Shown here: piece by piece, positions 24,120 to 34,563 of the stretch
Layout of the letters: every line of letters begins with the position of its first letter
How positions within the stretch are numbered: the stretch's first letter is position 1
Origin: DAIDJD01 sp035485275
Lineage (GTDB): Bacteria > Oederibacteriota > JAJYGY01 > DAIDJD01
DNA: 64,000 bases
Direction of reading: 5' to 3'
NCBI GenBank assembly: GCA_035485275.1
Contig: DATHOE010000044.1
Location: forward strand, 1-64,000
Translations under genes and position numbers: made by a program
The notes under the pieces: model-generated
What the model saw: the letters and a program-made list of their open reading frames with translations, nothing else
Told to the model about the DNA's origin: nothing
Database searches by the model: none

Positions 24120-24986
24120 TCAGAACTCCTTAGAAAATTTGAGCCAGTTCGTGGAATCCCCCGACCCTTCTCCGTAATGCAAATCCCAGGCGTAATCCAA
24201 ATTCCAAGGGCCCCAAAATCCCGGGGTCCATTGCGTGCGCATGCCCGTCTCGACCTGGTTGAAACCCTGCCTCGAATTGAGCCCGCTGTGCAGGGCCAGG
24301 TTGCTCCCCAGCCCCAGGCCGCGCCACCACCAGGGCCCGAAATCCATGGGCATGCTGGCGTCGGCGCGCCAGGCGTCGTAGGGCGACAGCGGGATTTTCA
24401 GGCTGGTATCGATGGCAGACAGGGACCGCACCGGCCTGAACGCGCTCTTGACCTCGACGTTGTAGGGGACGTCGCGCAGGCCCTCGGCCAAATGGGTGAA
24501 GTCATCCGACTGCTCCAGTTGCAGGGTGAATTTGCCCGTGACGGAGCCGTCCGAGGGCGCCGCCGTGGATTTCGGGCCGGCCCCCGCCTGGCCCCCGCCC
24601 CTCGCCGAAACGGATTTGGCGGATACAAAGCTCCAGGTCACCGGATCCCACACGATCTGCATGCTCTGCAGATCCAATCCCAAGGTCTGCTTCAACCAAT
24701 CCTGCCCGACCTTGCTTCCGTAGGCCCGCAGCTGCCCCGACTGCGCGCTGTTCACCGCCTGGGGGGTCGCCTCCCCGTATAGTCCGGCCGCAAGGGGCGC
24801 CGGCTGCGCGCTGGCTGAACCGCTCCCGAGCGCCGGCGTTGCGGTCAGCTGCGGATTCAATGCGGCGCCGGACGGACCAGGCGCCGGAAGGTTCGCGGTG
24901 CTCGCCATGGCCAGGACCGGTGCCGGCAGGATGCCCAGGGCCATGAGCCCCAGGAGCGCCACCGTGACCCTCACCCGCGGCCCCAC
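24120..24986 (-). CDS. Exported protein, unknown function
   Basis: This 288-residue protein starts at GTG 24986 (GGAG upstream) with a signal peptide (VALLGLMALGILPAPVLA). A low-complexity Ala/Gly/Pro/Ser segment follows (~27-70), then ~200 residues with aromatic strands (DFGPWWWRGLGLGSNLAL, TQWTPGFWGPWNLDYAWDL) and a terminal FSKEF. The ending in Phe and the alternating strands suggest an outer-membrane or periplasmic beta-rich protein working with the next gene. No family recognised. It follows argH by ten bases. Confidence 0.6.
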   Translation of the reverse strand: MGPRVRVTVALLGLMALGILPAPVLAMASTANLPAPGPSGAALNPQLTATPALGSGSASAQPAPLAAGLYGEATPQAVNSAQSGQLRAYGSKVGQDWLKQTLGLDLQSMQIVWDPVTWSFVSAKSVSARGGGQAGAGPKSTAAPSDGSVTGKFTLQLEQSDDFTHLAEGLRDVPYNVEVKSAFRPVRSLSAIDTSLKIPLSPYDAWRADASMPMDFGPWWWRGLGLGSNLALHSGLNSRQGFNQVETGMRTQWTPGFWGPWNLDYAWDLHYGEGSGDSTNWLKFSKEF

Positions 24987-24996
24987 GACGGCTCCG

Positions 24997-26403
24997 TCAG
25001 ACCCTCAGGGCCCGGGCCACCCGGCCGCGGGCCCTTTGCAGGGCCTGGCGCACCCTGGCGGGCGCGGTGCCCCCCTGGCTCGCGCGGGCCGCCACCACCG
25101 CCTCCAGGCGCAGGTGCCGCGGCAAATCCGGCCCGAAAGCCGGGTTCAAGGACTTCCAGGCTTCAAGGGGCAGCTCCGCCAGGGTGCATCCCTTGAGGCG
25201 GCAGGCGCGCACCGCCCGTCCGACGGCCTCGTGGGCCTCGCGGAAGGGCACCCCCTTGCGCACGAGGTAGTCGGCCGCGTCCGTGGCCTCGAGGAAGCCC
25301 TCGTGGCAGGCCGTCCTCATCCTGGCGCCGTCCGGCTCCAGGTTGGCCGCCAAGACCGGGACCAGGCGCACGCAGTGCAGGACCAGGTCGAAGGTGCCGA
25401 AAAAGAGCTCCTTGTCCTCCTGCATGTCCCGGTTATAGGACAGCGGCTGGCCCTTCAACAAGGTCAGCAAATGCATCAGCAGGCCGTAGGCGCGGCCCGC
25501 GCGGCCGCGCAGAAGCTCAGCCACGTCCGGATTGCGTTTCTGGGGCATGAGGCTGGACCCCGTGGCGATGGCGTCGCCGAGGCGGAAAAAGCCGAATTCC
25601 TGGCTGCTGTATAGGACGATCTCCTCGCCCAGGCGGCTGAGGTGCTGCATCAGCATGGCCAGGGCGTAGGCGAAATCGACGAGGTAGTCGCGGTCGCTCA
25701 CCGAATCCATGGAATTTTCCGTCACCCGGCTGAAGCCGAGCTCGCGGGCCACGAAGGCGCGGTCCAACGGCAGGGTGCTGCCCGCCAGGGCGGCGGCGCC
25801 CAAGGGGCATTCATCCAGGGCGTCGGCCACGTGGTCCAGGCGCTTGAAGTCCCTCAGCCACATCTCCACCCAGGCCAGGGCCCAGTGCCCGAAAAGTACC
25901 GGCTGGCCGCGCTGCAGATGGGTGTAGCCCGGCAGGATCAGTTCCTGGTGGTCCGCCCCGAAGTCCAGCCAGGCCCCGGCGGCCACGCCGAGGGCCTTTT
26001 TCAGGCGGGCCACGAGCTCCCGCAGAAGCAGGCGTTCGTCCAGGGCCACCTGGTCGTTGCGGCTGCGTCCGCTGTGCAGCTTCCCGGCGAGGGGCCCTAC
26101 GATCTCGCGCAGGCGCGCTTCCACGTTGCCGTGCACGTCCTCAAAAGCCGGATCCAGCTTGAATGCGCCCGCGAGCCATTCCTTGCGGACGCGCTCGAGG
26201 CCGAGCACAAGCCGGGCTGCCTCAGCCTTGGAGACCACGCCCACGCGGCCCAGCATGCGGGCGTGCGCCACCGAACCGCTGATGTCGTGCGGCACCAGCC
26301 GGTCCTCGTAGCGCGTGGAGTCCGTGAAGGCCTCCACCGCCGGATGGGTCCCGCCGGCGAAGGCGCCGCCCCAGAGTTTTGTCTTGCCGACCGCTTTGGC
26401 CAT
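24997..26403 (-). CDS. argH: Argininosuccinate lyase
   Basis: ArgH splits argininosuccinate into arginine and fumarate, the last step of arginine synthesis. The 468-residue sequence has the family's FEDVHGNVEARL and LHSGRSRNDQVALD, and the fumarase/aspartase superfamily loop GSSLMPQKRNPDVAELLRG with the catalytic Ser. Length is normal. It lies 27 bases after argG and ends the arginine genes. Confidence 0.97.
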   Translation of the reverse strand: MAKAVGKTKLWGGAFAGGTHPAVEAFTDSTRYEDRLVPHDISGSVAHARMLGRVGVVSKAEAARLVLGLERVRKEWLAGAFKLDPAFEDVHGNVEARLREIVGPLAGKLHSGRSRNDQVALDERLLLRELVARLKKALGVAAGAWLDFGADHQELILPGYTHLQRGQPVLFGHWALAWVEMWLRDFKRLDHVADALDECPLGAAALAGSTLPLDRAFVARELGFSRVTENSMDSVSDRDYLVDFAYALAMLMQHLSRLGEEIVLYSSQEFGFFRLGDAIATGSSLMPQKRNPDVAELLRGRAGRAYGLLMHLLTLLKGQPLSYNRDMQEDKELFFGTFDLVLHCVRLVPVLAANLEPDGARMRTACHEGFLEATDAADYLVRKGVPFREAHEAVGRAVRACRLKGCTLAELPLEAWKSLNPAFGPDLPRHLRLEAVVAARASQGGTAPARVRQALQRARGRVARALRV

Positions 26404-26430
26404 GCTTCCCTGCCGAAAAAAGTCCCGCGC

Positions 26431-27657
<1,227 letters not shown>

Positions 27658-27715
27658 CTCAAATCCTTTCATCTGGGGATCGTGACCGGTGTGGGGAAAG
27701 ACCTTCGGGCCCGGC

Positions 27716-28669
27716 TCAGTGCCGGCCCATCATCAGGGTCATCAGGCCCTTCTGGACGTGCAGGCGGTTCTCGGCCTCGTCGAAGATCACCTTCTGGTGG
27801 CGCTCGAAGGTCTCGGCGCTGATCTCCTCGCCGCGGTGGGCCGGCAGGCAATGCATCACCACGGCGCCGGGTTTGGCCTTCTTCATGAGGGCCTCGCCCA
27901 CCTGGAACTGGGAGAAAGCGGCGAGCCGCTCGGCGCGTTCGGTCTCCTGGCCCATGCTGGTCCAGACGTCCGTGTAGACGACGTCGGCGCCCTGGGCGGC
28001 CTCGGCGGCCGTGTGCACGCGCAGGACCGAGCCCCCTGTCTTGGCGCCGTCCTCCATGGCCTCCGCCACCACCGCGTCGTGGAGCTCGTAGCCCTTGGGG
28101 CTGGCCACCGCCAGCGTGAAGCCCAGCTTCCCGGCGGCGAAGGCCCAGGCCGTGGCCACGTTGTTGCCGTCGCCGATGAAGGCCACCTTGAGGCCGGGCT
28201 TGAGCATACCCAGCTCCTGGATCGTCATCAGGTCCGCCAGGATCTGGCAGGGATGCTCATAGTCCGTCAGGGCGTTGATCACGGGCACGCTGGCGCACTC
28301 GGCCAGGCTGCAGGCCAAGGTGTGGTCGAAGGTGCGTATGATGAAGCCGTCGAAATACCGCGAAAACAGGCGCGCCACGTCCTCGATGGACTCGCGGCTG
28401 CCGATGCCGATGTCCTCGTCCTTGAGCAGCACCGCGTGCCCCCCCAGCTGGAAGGCCCCCAGCTCGAAGCTGATGCGGGTGCGGGCGCTGGGCTTGTGGA
28501 ACACCATGCCCAGGCCCTTGCCCAGCAGCGGCACGAAGAGCTGCCCGGCCTTGTGCTTGGCCTTGCACAGGGCGCCGGCCTGCAGGATGGCGTGGATCTC
28601 CGAGGCTCGCAGGTCCGCCAGGGTCAGGAGATCCTTGTGTTCGAGGCGGTATTCGGTCGGCAGGCTCAC
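27716..28669 (-). CDS. argF: Ornithine carbamoyltransferase
   Basis: ArgF makes citrulline from ornithine and carbamoyl phosphate. The 317 residues contain the carbamoyl-phosphate site SARTRISFE, the YEHPCQILAD motif, FIGDGNNVATAW and the ornithine-site MHCLPAHRGEEI. The start is the GTG at 28669 with AAGGAAAG before it, overlapping the argD stop (GTGA). A longer frame upstream is antisense-like noise inside argD. Confidence 0.97.
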   Translation of the reverse strand: MSLPTEYRLEHKDLLTLADLRASEIHAILQAGALCKAKHKAGQLFVPLLGKGLGMVFHKPSARTRISFELGAFQLGGHAVLLKDEDIGIGSRESIEDVARLFSRYFDGFIIRTFDHTLACSLAECASVPVINALTDYEHPCQILADLMTIQELGMLKPGLKVAFIGDGNNVATAWAFAAGKLGFTLAVASPKGYELHDAVVAEAMEDGAKTGGSVLRVHTAAEAAQGADVVYTDVWTSMGQETERAERLAAFSQFQVGEALMKKAKPGAVVMHCLPAHRGEEISAETFERHQKVIFDEAENRLHVQKGLMTLMMGRH

Positions 28670-29910
28670 GATGCTTTCCTTGGGTTGGGGTGGGGCGCGG
28701 AGGCCAGGGACCGCGAAGCGGCCTCGCCGACCACGGTTTTCAGGACGGCCAGGCCCTGTTTGGCCTCGGCCAGGCTGAGGTTGAGCGGCGGGAGCAGGCG
28801 CAGCACGGTGTCGGCGGTGGCGTTGACCATGAGCCCCTTTTCCAGGCAGGCGAGCATCAGCGGCTTGGCCGGGACGGACAGCTCCAGCCCCAGCATCAGG
28901 CCGCGGCCCCTGGCGTCGCGCACGAAGGCAGGGAATTCCTCCTGCCACGCTTTCATCTCCGCCAGCATGAAGGCGCCGACCTTGGTGACGTTGGCAGCCA
29001 GCTTGGCCGAGCGGACCTCCTTCAGCAGGGCCAGGCCCGCGGCGCAGGCCACCGGGTTGCCTCCCAGGGTGCTGCCGTGCTCCCCCAGCCCGATGGCCGG
29101 GGCCGCCTTTTCGCCCACGAGCACGGCCGACAGCGGCAGGCCGCCGCCCAGGCTCTTGGCCAGGCTCATCAGGTCCGGGACGCAGTCATGCCCCAGGTCC
29201 TGGTAGGCGAAGAGGTCGCCGGTGCGCCCCAGCCCGGTCTGGATCTCGTCGAGCATGAGCAGCAGGCCGTGGCGGTCGGCCAGGCGGCGCAGCCCGACCA
29301 GGAACTCGTCCGTGCCCTCGATGACCCCGTTCTCGCCCTGGATGGGCTCCACCAGGATGGCGGCGCTGCGCCGGTTCACGGCGCGGCGGGCTGCGTCCAG
29401 GTCGTTGTAGGCGACGTGGCGGAAGCCCGGCAGCAGGGGGTCGAGCCCCTTGTGCAGCTTGGCCTGCCCGGAGGCCGACAGGGACCCGAAGGTGCGCCCG
29501 TGGAAGGCGCCGTGGAAGGCCAGTATCTCGAAGCGGCCTTGGGCCGCCCCAAAGCGGCGCGCGAACTTGATGAGCAGCTCGTTGGCTTCGCTGCCGGAGT
29601 TGGCGAAAGCCACGCGGGTGGCGAAGGGGGCCGCCTTGCGCAGGGCCTCGGCCAGATCCACCTGGGGCCGCTGGTAGACCAGGTTGCTGACGTGGCTCAG
29701 GCGGGCGACCTGGCCGGTGATGGCCTTGGTCAGGGCGGGGTGGGCGTGTCCCAGGTTGGTCACCGAGATGCCGCTGACGAAGTCGAGGTAGCGTTTCCCG
29801 TCCTCGTCCCACAGCATCGCGCCCTTGCCGCGGGCGAGCGCGACCGGCAGACGGGAAAAAGTCTGCAGAAGGCTCTTGTGCTCCCTGGCGGCGACCCCGC
29901 TTTTGTCCAT
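28666..29910 (-). CDS. argD: Acetylornithine aminotransferase
   Basis: This class III PLP aminotransferase (414 residues) makes N-acetylornithine. Motifs: VSGISVTNLGHAHPALT, ANSGSEANELLIKFAR, FHGAFHGRTFGSLSAS, LLMLDEIQTGLGRTGDLFA, and the PLP lysine in LMSLAKSLGGGLPLSA. It starts two bases after the argB stop. Such enzymes often also serve in lysine (succinyl-DAP) synthesis, so dual use is possible. Confidence 0.96.
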   Translation of the reverse strand: MDKSGVAAREHKSLLQTFSRLPVALARGKGAMLWDEDGKRYLDFVSGISVTNLGHAHPALTKAITGQVARLSHVSNLVYQRPQVDLAEALRKAAPFATRVAFANSGSEANELLIKFARRFGAAQGRFEILAFHGAFHGRTFGSLSASGQAKLHKGLDPLLPGFRHVAYNDLDAARRAVNRRSAAILVEPIQGENGVIEGTDEFLVGLRRLADRHGLLLMLDEIQTGLGRTGDLFAYQDLGHDCVPDLMSLAKSLGGGLPLSAVLVGEKAAPAIGLGEHGSTLGGNPVACAAGLALLKEVRSAKLAANVTKVGAFMLAEMKAWQEEFPAFVRDARGRGLMLGLELSVPAKPLMLACLEKGLMVNATADTVLRLLPPLNLSLAEAKQGLAVLKTVVGEAASRSLASAPHPNPRKAS

Positions 29911-29912
29911 GC

Positions 29913-30773
29913 CTATGCCCCCACGATCTCGGTGCCGACGCCGCTGTCGGTGAATATCTCCAGCAGAAGCGCGTGCGGCACACGTCCGTCGACGATGTGC
30001 ACCTTGCGCACTCCGGCCTTCAGCGCGGCCAGGCAGGCCTCCAGCTTCGGCAGCATGCCCTTGTCAATGATGCCTTGTTTTCTCAGCTTTGCAACATCCC
30101 CGGCCTTGACGCTGGCCATGAGGCTTCGCGGGTCGGCCAAATCCCGCATCAGGCCGGGCTGGTCGGTCATCATCACCAGCTTCTCGGCCTTGAGCGCTCC
30201 GGCCACCGCGCCGGCCACCAGGTCGGCGTTGCAGTTGTAAGCCTGGCCGTCCGGGCCCATGGCCACGGGGGCGATGACGGGGATGAAGCCCTTGTCCCTT
30301 AGGGCCTCCAAAATCCCTGTGTGCACCGCCACCAGCTCCCCCACGAAGCCCAGGTCCTGCTTGCCCTTGAGCTTGCGGGCCTCCAGCAGGAAGCCGTCCT
30401 TGCCCGAGAGGCCGGCGGCCACATGGCCGTGGCGGTTCATGGTGGCCGTGATCTGGGTGTTGATCTTGCCCACCAGCACCATTTCCGTGATGGCCATGGT
30501 CTCCGCGTCCGTCACGCGCAGGCCGTCCTTGAAGACCGGCTGCTTGCCCTGGCGCTTCATGGCCTCGCTGATCTCGGGGCCGCCGCCGTGCACCACCACA
30601 GGGTTGAGGCCCACGGTCTTCAGCAGGACCAGGTCCTGGGCCACGCTGTCCTTAAGGGCCGCGTCGGTCATGGCCGAGCCGCCGTACTTCACCACCACCG
30701 TCTTGCCGGCGAAGGCGCGCAAATAGGGCAGGGCCTCGATCAGGACGCCCGCTTTTTCCTGGAGCTCTTTCAT
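29913..30773 (-). CDS. argB: Acetylglutamate kinase
   Basis: ArgB phosphorylates N-acetylglutamate. The 286 residues show the amino-acid-kinase fold: TVVVKYGGSAMTD, VVVHGGGPEISEAM, VTDAETMAITEMVLVGKIN and a nucleotide site around YNCNADLVAGAVAGAL. The N-terminal helix (AGVLIEALPYLRAF) is the type seen in hexameric, arginine-inhibited forms, which in some organisms are also controlled by PII; a PII-family gene lies 13.5 kb away. Start overlaps the trmFO stop by four bases. Confidence 0.97.
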   Translation of the reverse strand: MKELQEKAGVLIEALPYLRAFAGKTVVVKYGGSAMTDAALKDSVAQDLVLLKTVGLNPVVVHGGGPEISEAMKRQGKQPVFKDGLRVTDAETMAITEMVLVGKINTQITATMNRHGHVAAGLSGKDGFLLEARKLKGKQDLGFVGELVAVHTGILEALRDKGFIPVIAPVAMGPDGQAYNCNADLVAGAVAGALKAEKLVMMTDQPGLMRDLADPRSLMASVKAGDVAKLRKQGIIDKGMLPKLEACLAALKAGVRKVHIVDGRVPHALLLEIFTDSGVGTEIVGA

Positions 30774-32173
30774 CTCTGTTCCACCTTTCTAGCTTCCGCT
30801 TCCAAGGCCGCCGCGGCCGCCTGGGCGTCGAGGCCGGACACGTCGCTTAAGGGCACCCCTAAGTCCCGCGCCCAGGCCTCGAATTCCCTCATGCCACGCT
30901 CACGGTAGGCCAGGAAACGCTGATGTTTAAGCACCTTCTTTTGGGGAGCTCCGCCGTTTTCCATCGGCTCCACCAGGCCCCACATGGCGTTGACCGGCTG
31001 GAAGTGCGCCGGATCCGAGGCCGTCAGGTAGTGCGCCAGCGAGCCCATCATGCTGTTGCGCGGCGGCACCGCCAGCGCCTTCCCTTGCTGCGTGAGGACC
31101 GCGTTGATCCCCGCCATCATGCCCGAGGCGGCGGACTCCGTGTAGCCCTCCACGCCCGTGATCTGGCCCGCCAGGAAAACCCTGGGATCGGACCTCAGTC
31201 GCAGGCCCCCTTCAAGGTGCGTGGGGGCGTTGACGTAGGTGTTGCGGTGCAGGCTGCCGAAACGCACGAACTCGGCGCGTTCCAGGGCCGGGATCATGCG
31301 CAGCAGCCGCTCCTGCTCGCCCCAGCGCAGATGGGTCTGGAAGCCCACCAGGTTGTAGAGCGAGCCGGCCGCGTTCTCGCGGCGGAGCTGGACGCAGGCC
31401 CAGGGCCGCCGTCCCGTGGCCGGGTCGATGAGGCCGGTGGGTTTCATGGGGCCGTAGCGCAGGGTGTCGGGCCCCCGGCGCGCGATCTCCTCGATGGGAA
31501 GGCAGCCCTCGAAGAACTTGCCCTGCTCGAAACCGTGGAGCTCGTGCTTCTCGGCGGAGCCAAGGGCCGCCACGAAGGCCTCGTAGCCGGCCTTGTCCAT
31601 CGGGCAATTGAGGTAGTCGGCCCCTCCGCGGCCCCAGCGCGAGGCCGCGAAACAGCGCCCATAATCCAGCGACTCGGCGGTCACGATCGGCGCGATGGCG
31701 TCGTAGAAGTACAGGTGCTGGGCGCCGAGCCGCTCGCCCAGGTCGCCGGCGAGCGCGGCCGCGGTGAGGGGTCCGGTCGCCACCACCCACACGCCCTCGG
31801 ACGGTATGGCGTCGAGGCGTTCGCGCCGCACGCTGATGCCGGGCTGGGCTGCCACGGCGCGCTCGACCCCGGCGCTGAACACAGCCCGGTCCACGCTCAG
31901 GTTCACCCCGGCCGGGACCCGCGCGGCATAGGCCGCCTCCAGCGTCACGGAGCCCAGCAGGGCCATCTCGCGCTTGAGCAGCCAGGGAGCGCTGAGCGGC
32001 TCCAGGGATTTGAGGCTGTTGCTGCACACCAGCTCCGCCAGGCCCGACGAGGTGTGCGCCTCGGTGCCCGTGGACGGCCGCATCTCGTACAGCGTGACCT
32101 CGGCTCCCAGCCGGGCCGCCGCGCAGGCGGCCTCGCAGCCGGCCAGGCCGCCGCCGATGACCCCCACCTTCAA
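30770..32173 (-). CDS. trmFO: Methylenetetrahydrofolate--tRNA-(uracil-54-C5)-methyltransferase
   Basis: TrmFO makes ribothymidine at position 54 of tRNA using FAD and methylenetetrahydrofolate. The 467 residues begin with the FAD fold GVIGGGLAGCEAACAAARLG, then LYEMRPSTGTEAHTSSGLAELVCSNSLK split over the family signature, and later GRRPWACVQLRRENAAGSLYN and QITGVEGYTESAASGMMAG. It lies between topA and argB with four-base overlaps on both sides; topA-trmFO is a common pair. Confidence 0.97.
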   Translation of the reverse strand: MKVGVIGGGLAGCEAACAAARLGAEVTLYEMRPSTGTEAHTSSGLAELVCSNSLKSLEPLSAPWLLKREMALLGSVTLEAAYAARVPAGVNLSVDRAVFSAGVERAVAAQPGISVRRERLDAIPSEGVWVVATGPLTAAALAGDLGERLGAQHLYFYDAIAPIVTAESLDYGRCFAASRWGRGGADYLNCPMDKAGYEAFVAALGSAEKHELHGFEQGKFFEGCLPIEEIARRGPDTLRYGPMKPTGLIDPATGRRPWACVQLRRENAAGSLYNLVGFQTHLRWGEQERLLRMIPALERAEFVRFGSLHRNTYVNAPTHLEGGLRLRSDPRVFLAGQITGVEGYTESAASGMMAGINAVLTQQGKALAVPPRNSMMGSLAHYLTASDPAHFQPVNAMWGLVEPMENGGAPQKKVLKHQRFLAYRERGMREFEAWARDLGVPLSDVSGLDAQAAAAALEAEARKVEQR

Positions 32174-34515
32174 GACGGGACCGCCTGCGGCTCTTCGCGG
32201 TGGCCGCAGCCTTCCGCGGCGCAGCGCAGGCTCGTCCCCGCGCGGGTGACCTTTTCAACCATGTACTTCGCTCCGCAGGCGGGGCAGGGCTTGTCCACCG
32301 GCTTGTCCCAGCTGACGAAGTCGCAGGCGGGATAGCGGTCGCAGCCGAAAAAGGAGCGGCCTTTCTTGGAGCGCCGTGCGGACACCTTGCCCGTGCCGCA
32401 TTTGGGGCAGGCGATCCCCCCGGCTTGGGGCATGGCCTTGGTGCTTTTGCACTCCGGATAGCCCGGGCAGGCCAGGAAAGGCCCGAAGCGCCCCTGCTTG
32501 ACGACCATGTTCCGGCCGCATTTCTCGCACAGTTCCTCGACGTTCACCGCGGGGGCCGCCCGCAGGCTTCCGTCCGCGGCCTGCTCCAGGGGCTTGGTGT
32601 TCTTGCAGGCGGGGTAGTTGGGGCAGGCCAGGAACTTGCCCATGCGCCCCCACTTCACCACCATGTCCGCGCCGCACTTGTCGCACTTCACGCCGGTGAC
32701 GGTCTCGAGCTCCTTGCGCACGTCCACGATGGCCGCCTGCGCGGACTCCAGTTCAACGGCGAAGGGGCCGTAGAAGCTGGCCACGGCCTCGCGCCAGGGC
32801 AGCAGGCCCTCCTCGACCCGGTCCAGCTGCTCCTCCATCAGGGCCGTGAAGTGCACATTGAGCACGTCGTGGAAATGCTTCACCAGCACTTTGTTGACCA
32901 GCCGGCCCAGTTCGGTCGGCTTCAGGCGCCCAGCCTCGATGCGCTCCACGTAGAGGCGGTCCAGTATGGTCGAGATGATGGGAGCGTAGGTCGAGGGCCT
33001 GCCGATTCCCTGTTCCTCCAGGGTCTTCACCAGGCTGGCGTCGCTGAAGCGGGCCGGCGGCTGGGTGAAGTGCTGTTCCGGCTCCCCCCCCAGAAAGGCC
33101 AAGGCCTCGCCTTCGTTCAGGGGCGGCAGTTCGCGTTCACCGCGCGCGCCCCCGTCCTTGGGCTGGCCCTCCTCGGACTCCTCCTCCGCCTCGCCCTTCT
33201 TGGGCGCCAGGTCCTGCCAGACCGCCAGGAAACCCGCGAAGCGCTGCACCGCCCCGTTGGCGCGGAACAGGGCGTCCCCCGCGGGAAGGCCCTCCGGACC
33301 GGCGGCTTTGGCCGCGGGCCGCGGCGCCAGCACCTCGACGGCGGTGGCGTCGAACAGGGCTGGCGCCATCTGGCTGGCTACGAAACGCCTCCAGATGAGG
33401 CCATAGAGCTTGTTCTGGTCCGGGCTCAGGTGGCGGGCCACGTCGGACGGCTGGCGCAGGCTGGACGAGGGCCGCACCGCCTCGTGCGCGTCCTGCCCCT
33501 GGCGCTTGGTCTTGTAAAAGGGCGGCTTGGCGGGCAGGTGGTCGGCCCCGAAACGCGCCGTGATCAGGCTGCGGGCCTCGGCCTGGGCCTCGGGCGCGAC
33601 GCGCACCGAATCCGTGCGCATGTAGGTGATCAGGCCCTGCGCCCCCTCCTCGCCCAGCTCGACGCCTTCATAGAGCTGTTGGGCCACCATCATGGTGCGC
33701 TTGGCCGTGAACCGCAGTTTTCTCGCCGCCTCCTGCTGCAGGGTGCTGGTTGTGAAGGGCGCTGCCGCGAAGCGGCGCTGCTCCTTGCTGCTCACCGAGG
33801 CGACCGAATATTTGAGGCCCTTGACCTCTTTGCCCAGGGCCGCGGCCCGCTGCGGGGACAGGCGCTCGGCTTTCTCGCCTCCCAGCGAGGCCAGTTGGGC
33901 GCTGAAGGAGCCCGCGGCCGCCTTGAGGTCGACCTTCAGGTCCCAGTATTCCTCGGCCTTGAAGGCCTCGATCTCGTCCTCGCGCTCGCAGACCAGGCGC
34001 ACCGCCACGCTCTGCACCCGTCCGGCCGAGAGCCCGCGCCGCACGCTCTTCCACAGCAGGGGCGACAGGCTGTAGCCGACCAGGCGGTCCAGGATGCGCC
34101 GGGCCTGCTGGGCGTTCACCAGGTTCTCGTCGATGGCCGTCGGCGCCTCGATGGCCCCGCGCACCGCCGTCTTGGTGATCTCGTGGAAGCGGACGCGCTG
34201 CACGTCGTTCTTGGCGGTCTTCAGCTCCCCGGCCAGGTGCCAGCCGATGGCCTCCCCTTCGCGGTCCGGGTCGGTCGCGAGGAAGACGTGCTTGGCCTTC
34301 TTCGCCTCGGCCTTGAGCTCCTTGAGGACCTTGGCGCGGGTCCGGATGGTGATGTAGTGCGGCTCGAAGCCCGCCGCCACGTCCACGCCCAGCTTGCTCT
34401 TGGGCAGGTCCCGGACATGGCCCATGCTGGCCTTCACCACATAGGCCCGCCCCAGGAATTTATTGATGGTCTTCGCCTTTGCCGGCGACTCGACCACCAC
34501 CAGATTGTCTGCCAT
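32170..34515 (-). CDS. topA: DNA topoisomerase I
   Basis: This type IA topoisomerase relaxes negative supercoils. The 781 residues start with the toprim domain (VVVESPAKAKTINKFLG, then LATDPDREGEAIGWHL), and have the active-site Tyr in GLITYMRTDSVRVAPEA. The C-terminus has four Cys4 zinc ribbons: CDKCGADM..CPNYPAC, CEKCGRNM..CPGYPEC, CPKCGTGK..CDRYPAC and CPACGAKY..C..C. An acidic Glu/Gly linker (EAEEESEEGQPKDGG) interrupts the core near residue 440. GGGAAGGGGAGCC precedes the ATG. dprA, the usual upstream neighbour, is absent. Confidence 0.97.
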   Translation of the reverse strand: MADNLVVVESPAKAKTINKFLGRAYVVKASMGHVRDLPKSKLGVDVAAGFEPHYITIRTRAKVLKELKAEAKKAKHVFLATDPDREGEAIGWHLAGELKTAKNDVQRVRFHEITKTAVRGAIEAPTAIDENLVNAQQARRILDRLVGYSLSPLLWKSVRRGLSAGRVQSVAVRLVCEREDEIEAFKAEEYWDLKVDLKAAAGSFSAQLASLGGEKAERLSPQRAAALGKEVKGLKYSVASVSSKEQRRFAAAPFTTSTLQQEAARKLRFTAKRTMMVAQQLYEGVELGEEGAQGLITYMRTDSVRVAPEAQAEARSLITARFGADHLPAKPPFYKTKRQGQDAHEAVRPSSSLRQPSDVARHLSPDQNKLYGLIWRRFVASQMAPALFDATAVEVLAPRPAAKAAGPEGLPAGDALFRANGAVQRFAGFLAVWQDLAPKKGEAEEESEEGQPKDGGARGERELPPLNEGEALAFLGGEPEQHFTQPPARFSDASLVKTLEEQGIGRPSTYAPIISTILDRLYVERIEAGRLKPTELGRLVNKVLVKHFHDVLNVHFTALMEEQLDRVEEGLLPWREAVASFYGPFAVELESAQAAIVDVRKELETVTGVKCDKCGADMVVKWGRMGKFLACPNYPACKNTKPLEQAADGSLRAAPAVNVEELCEKCGRNMVVKQGRFGPFLACPGYPECKSTKAMPQAGGIACPKCGTGKVSARRSKKGRSFFGCDRYPACDFVSWDKPVDKPCPACGAKYMVEKVTRAGTSLRCAAEGCGHREEPQAVPS

Positions 34516-34563
34516 GGCTCCCCTTCCCGGGTCCGGCCCTTCAGGCCTGGGCGCGCGCGGGCG

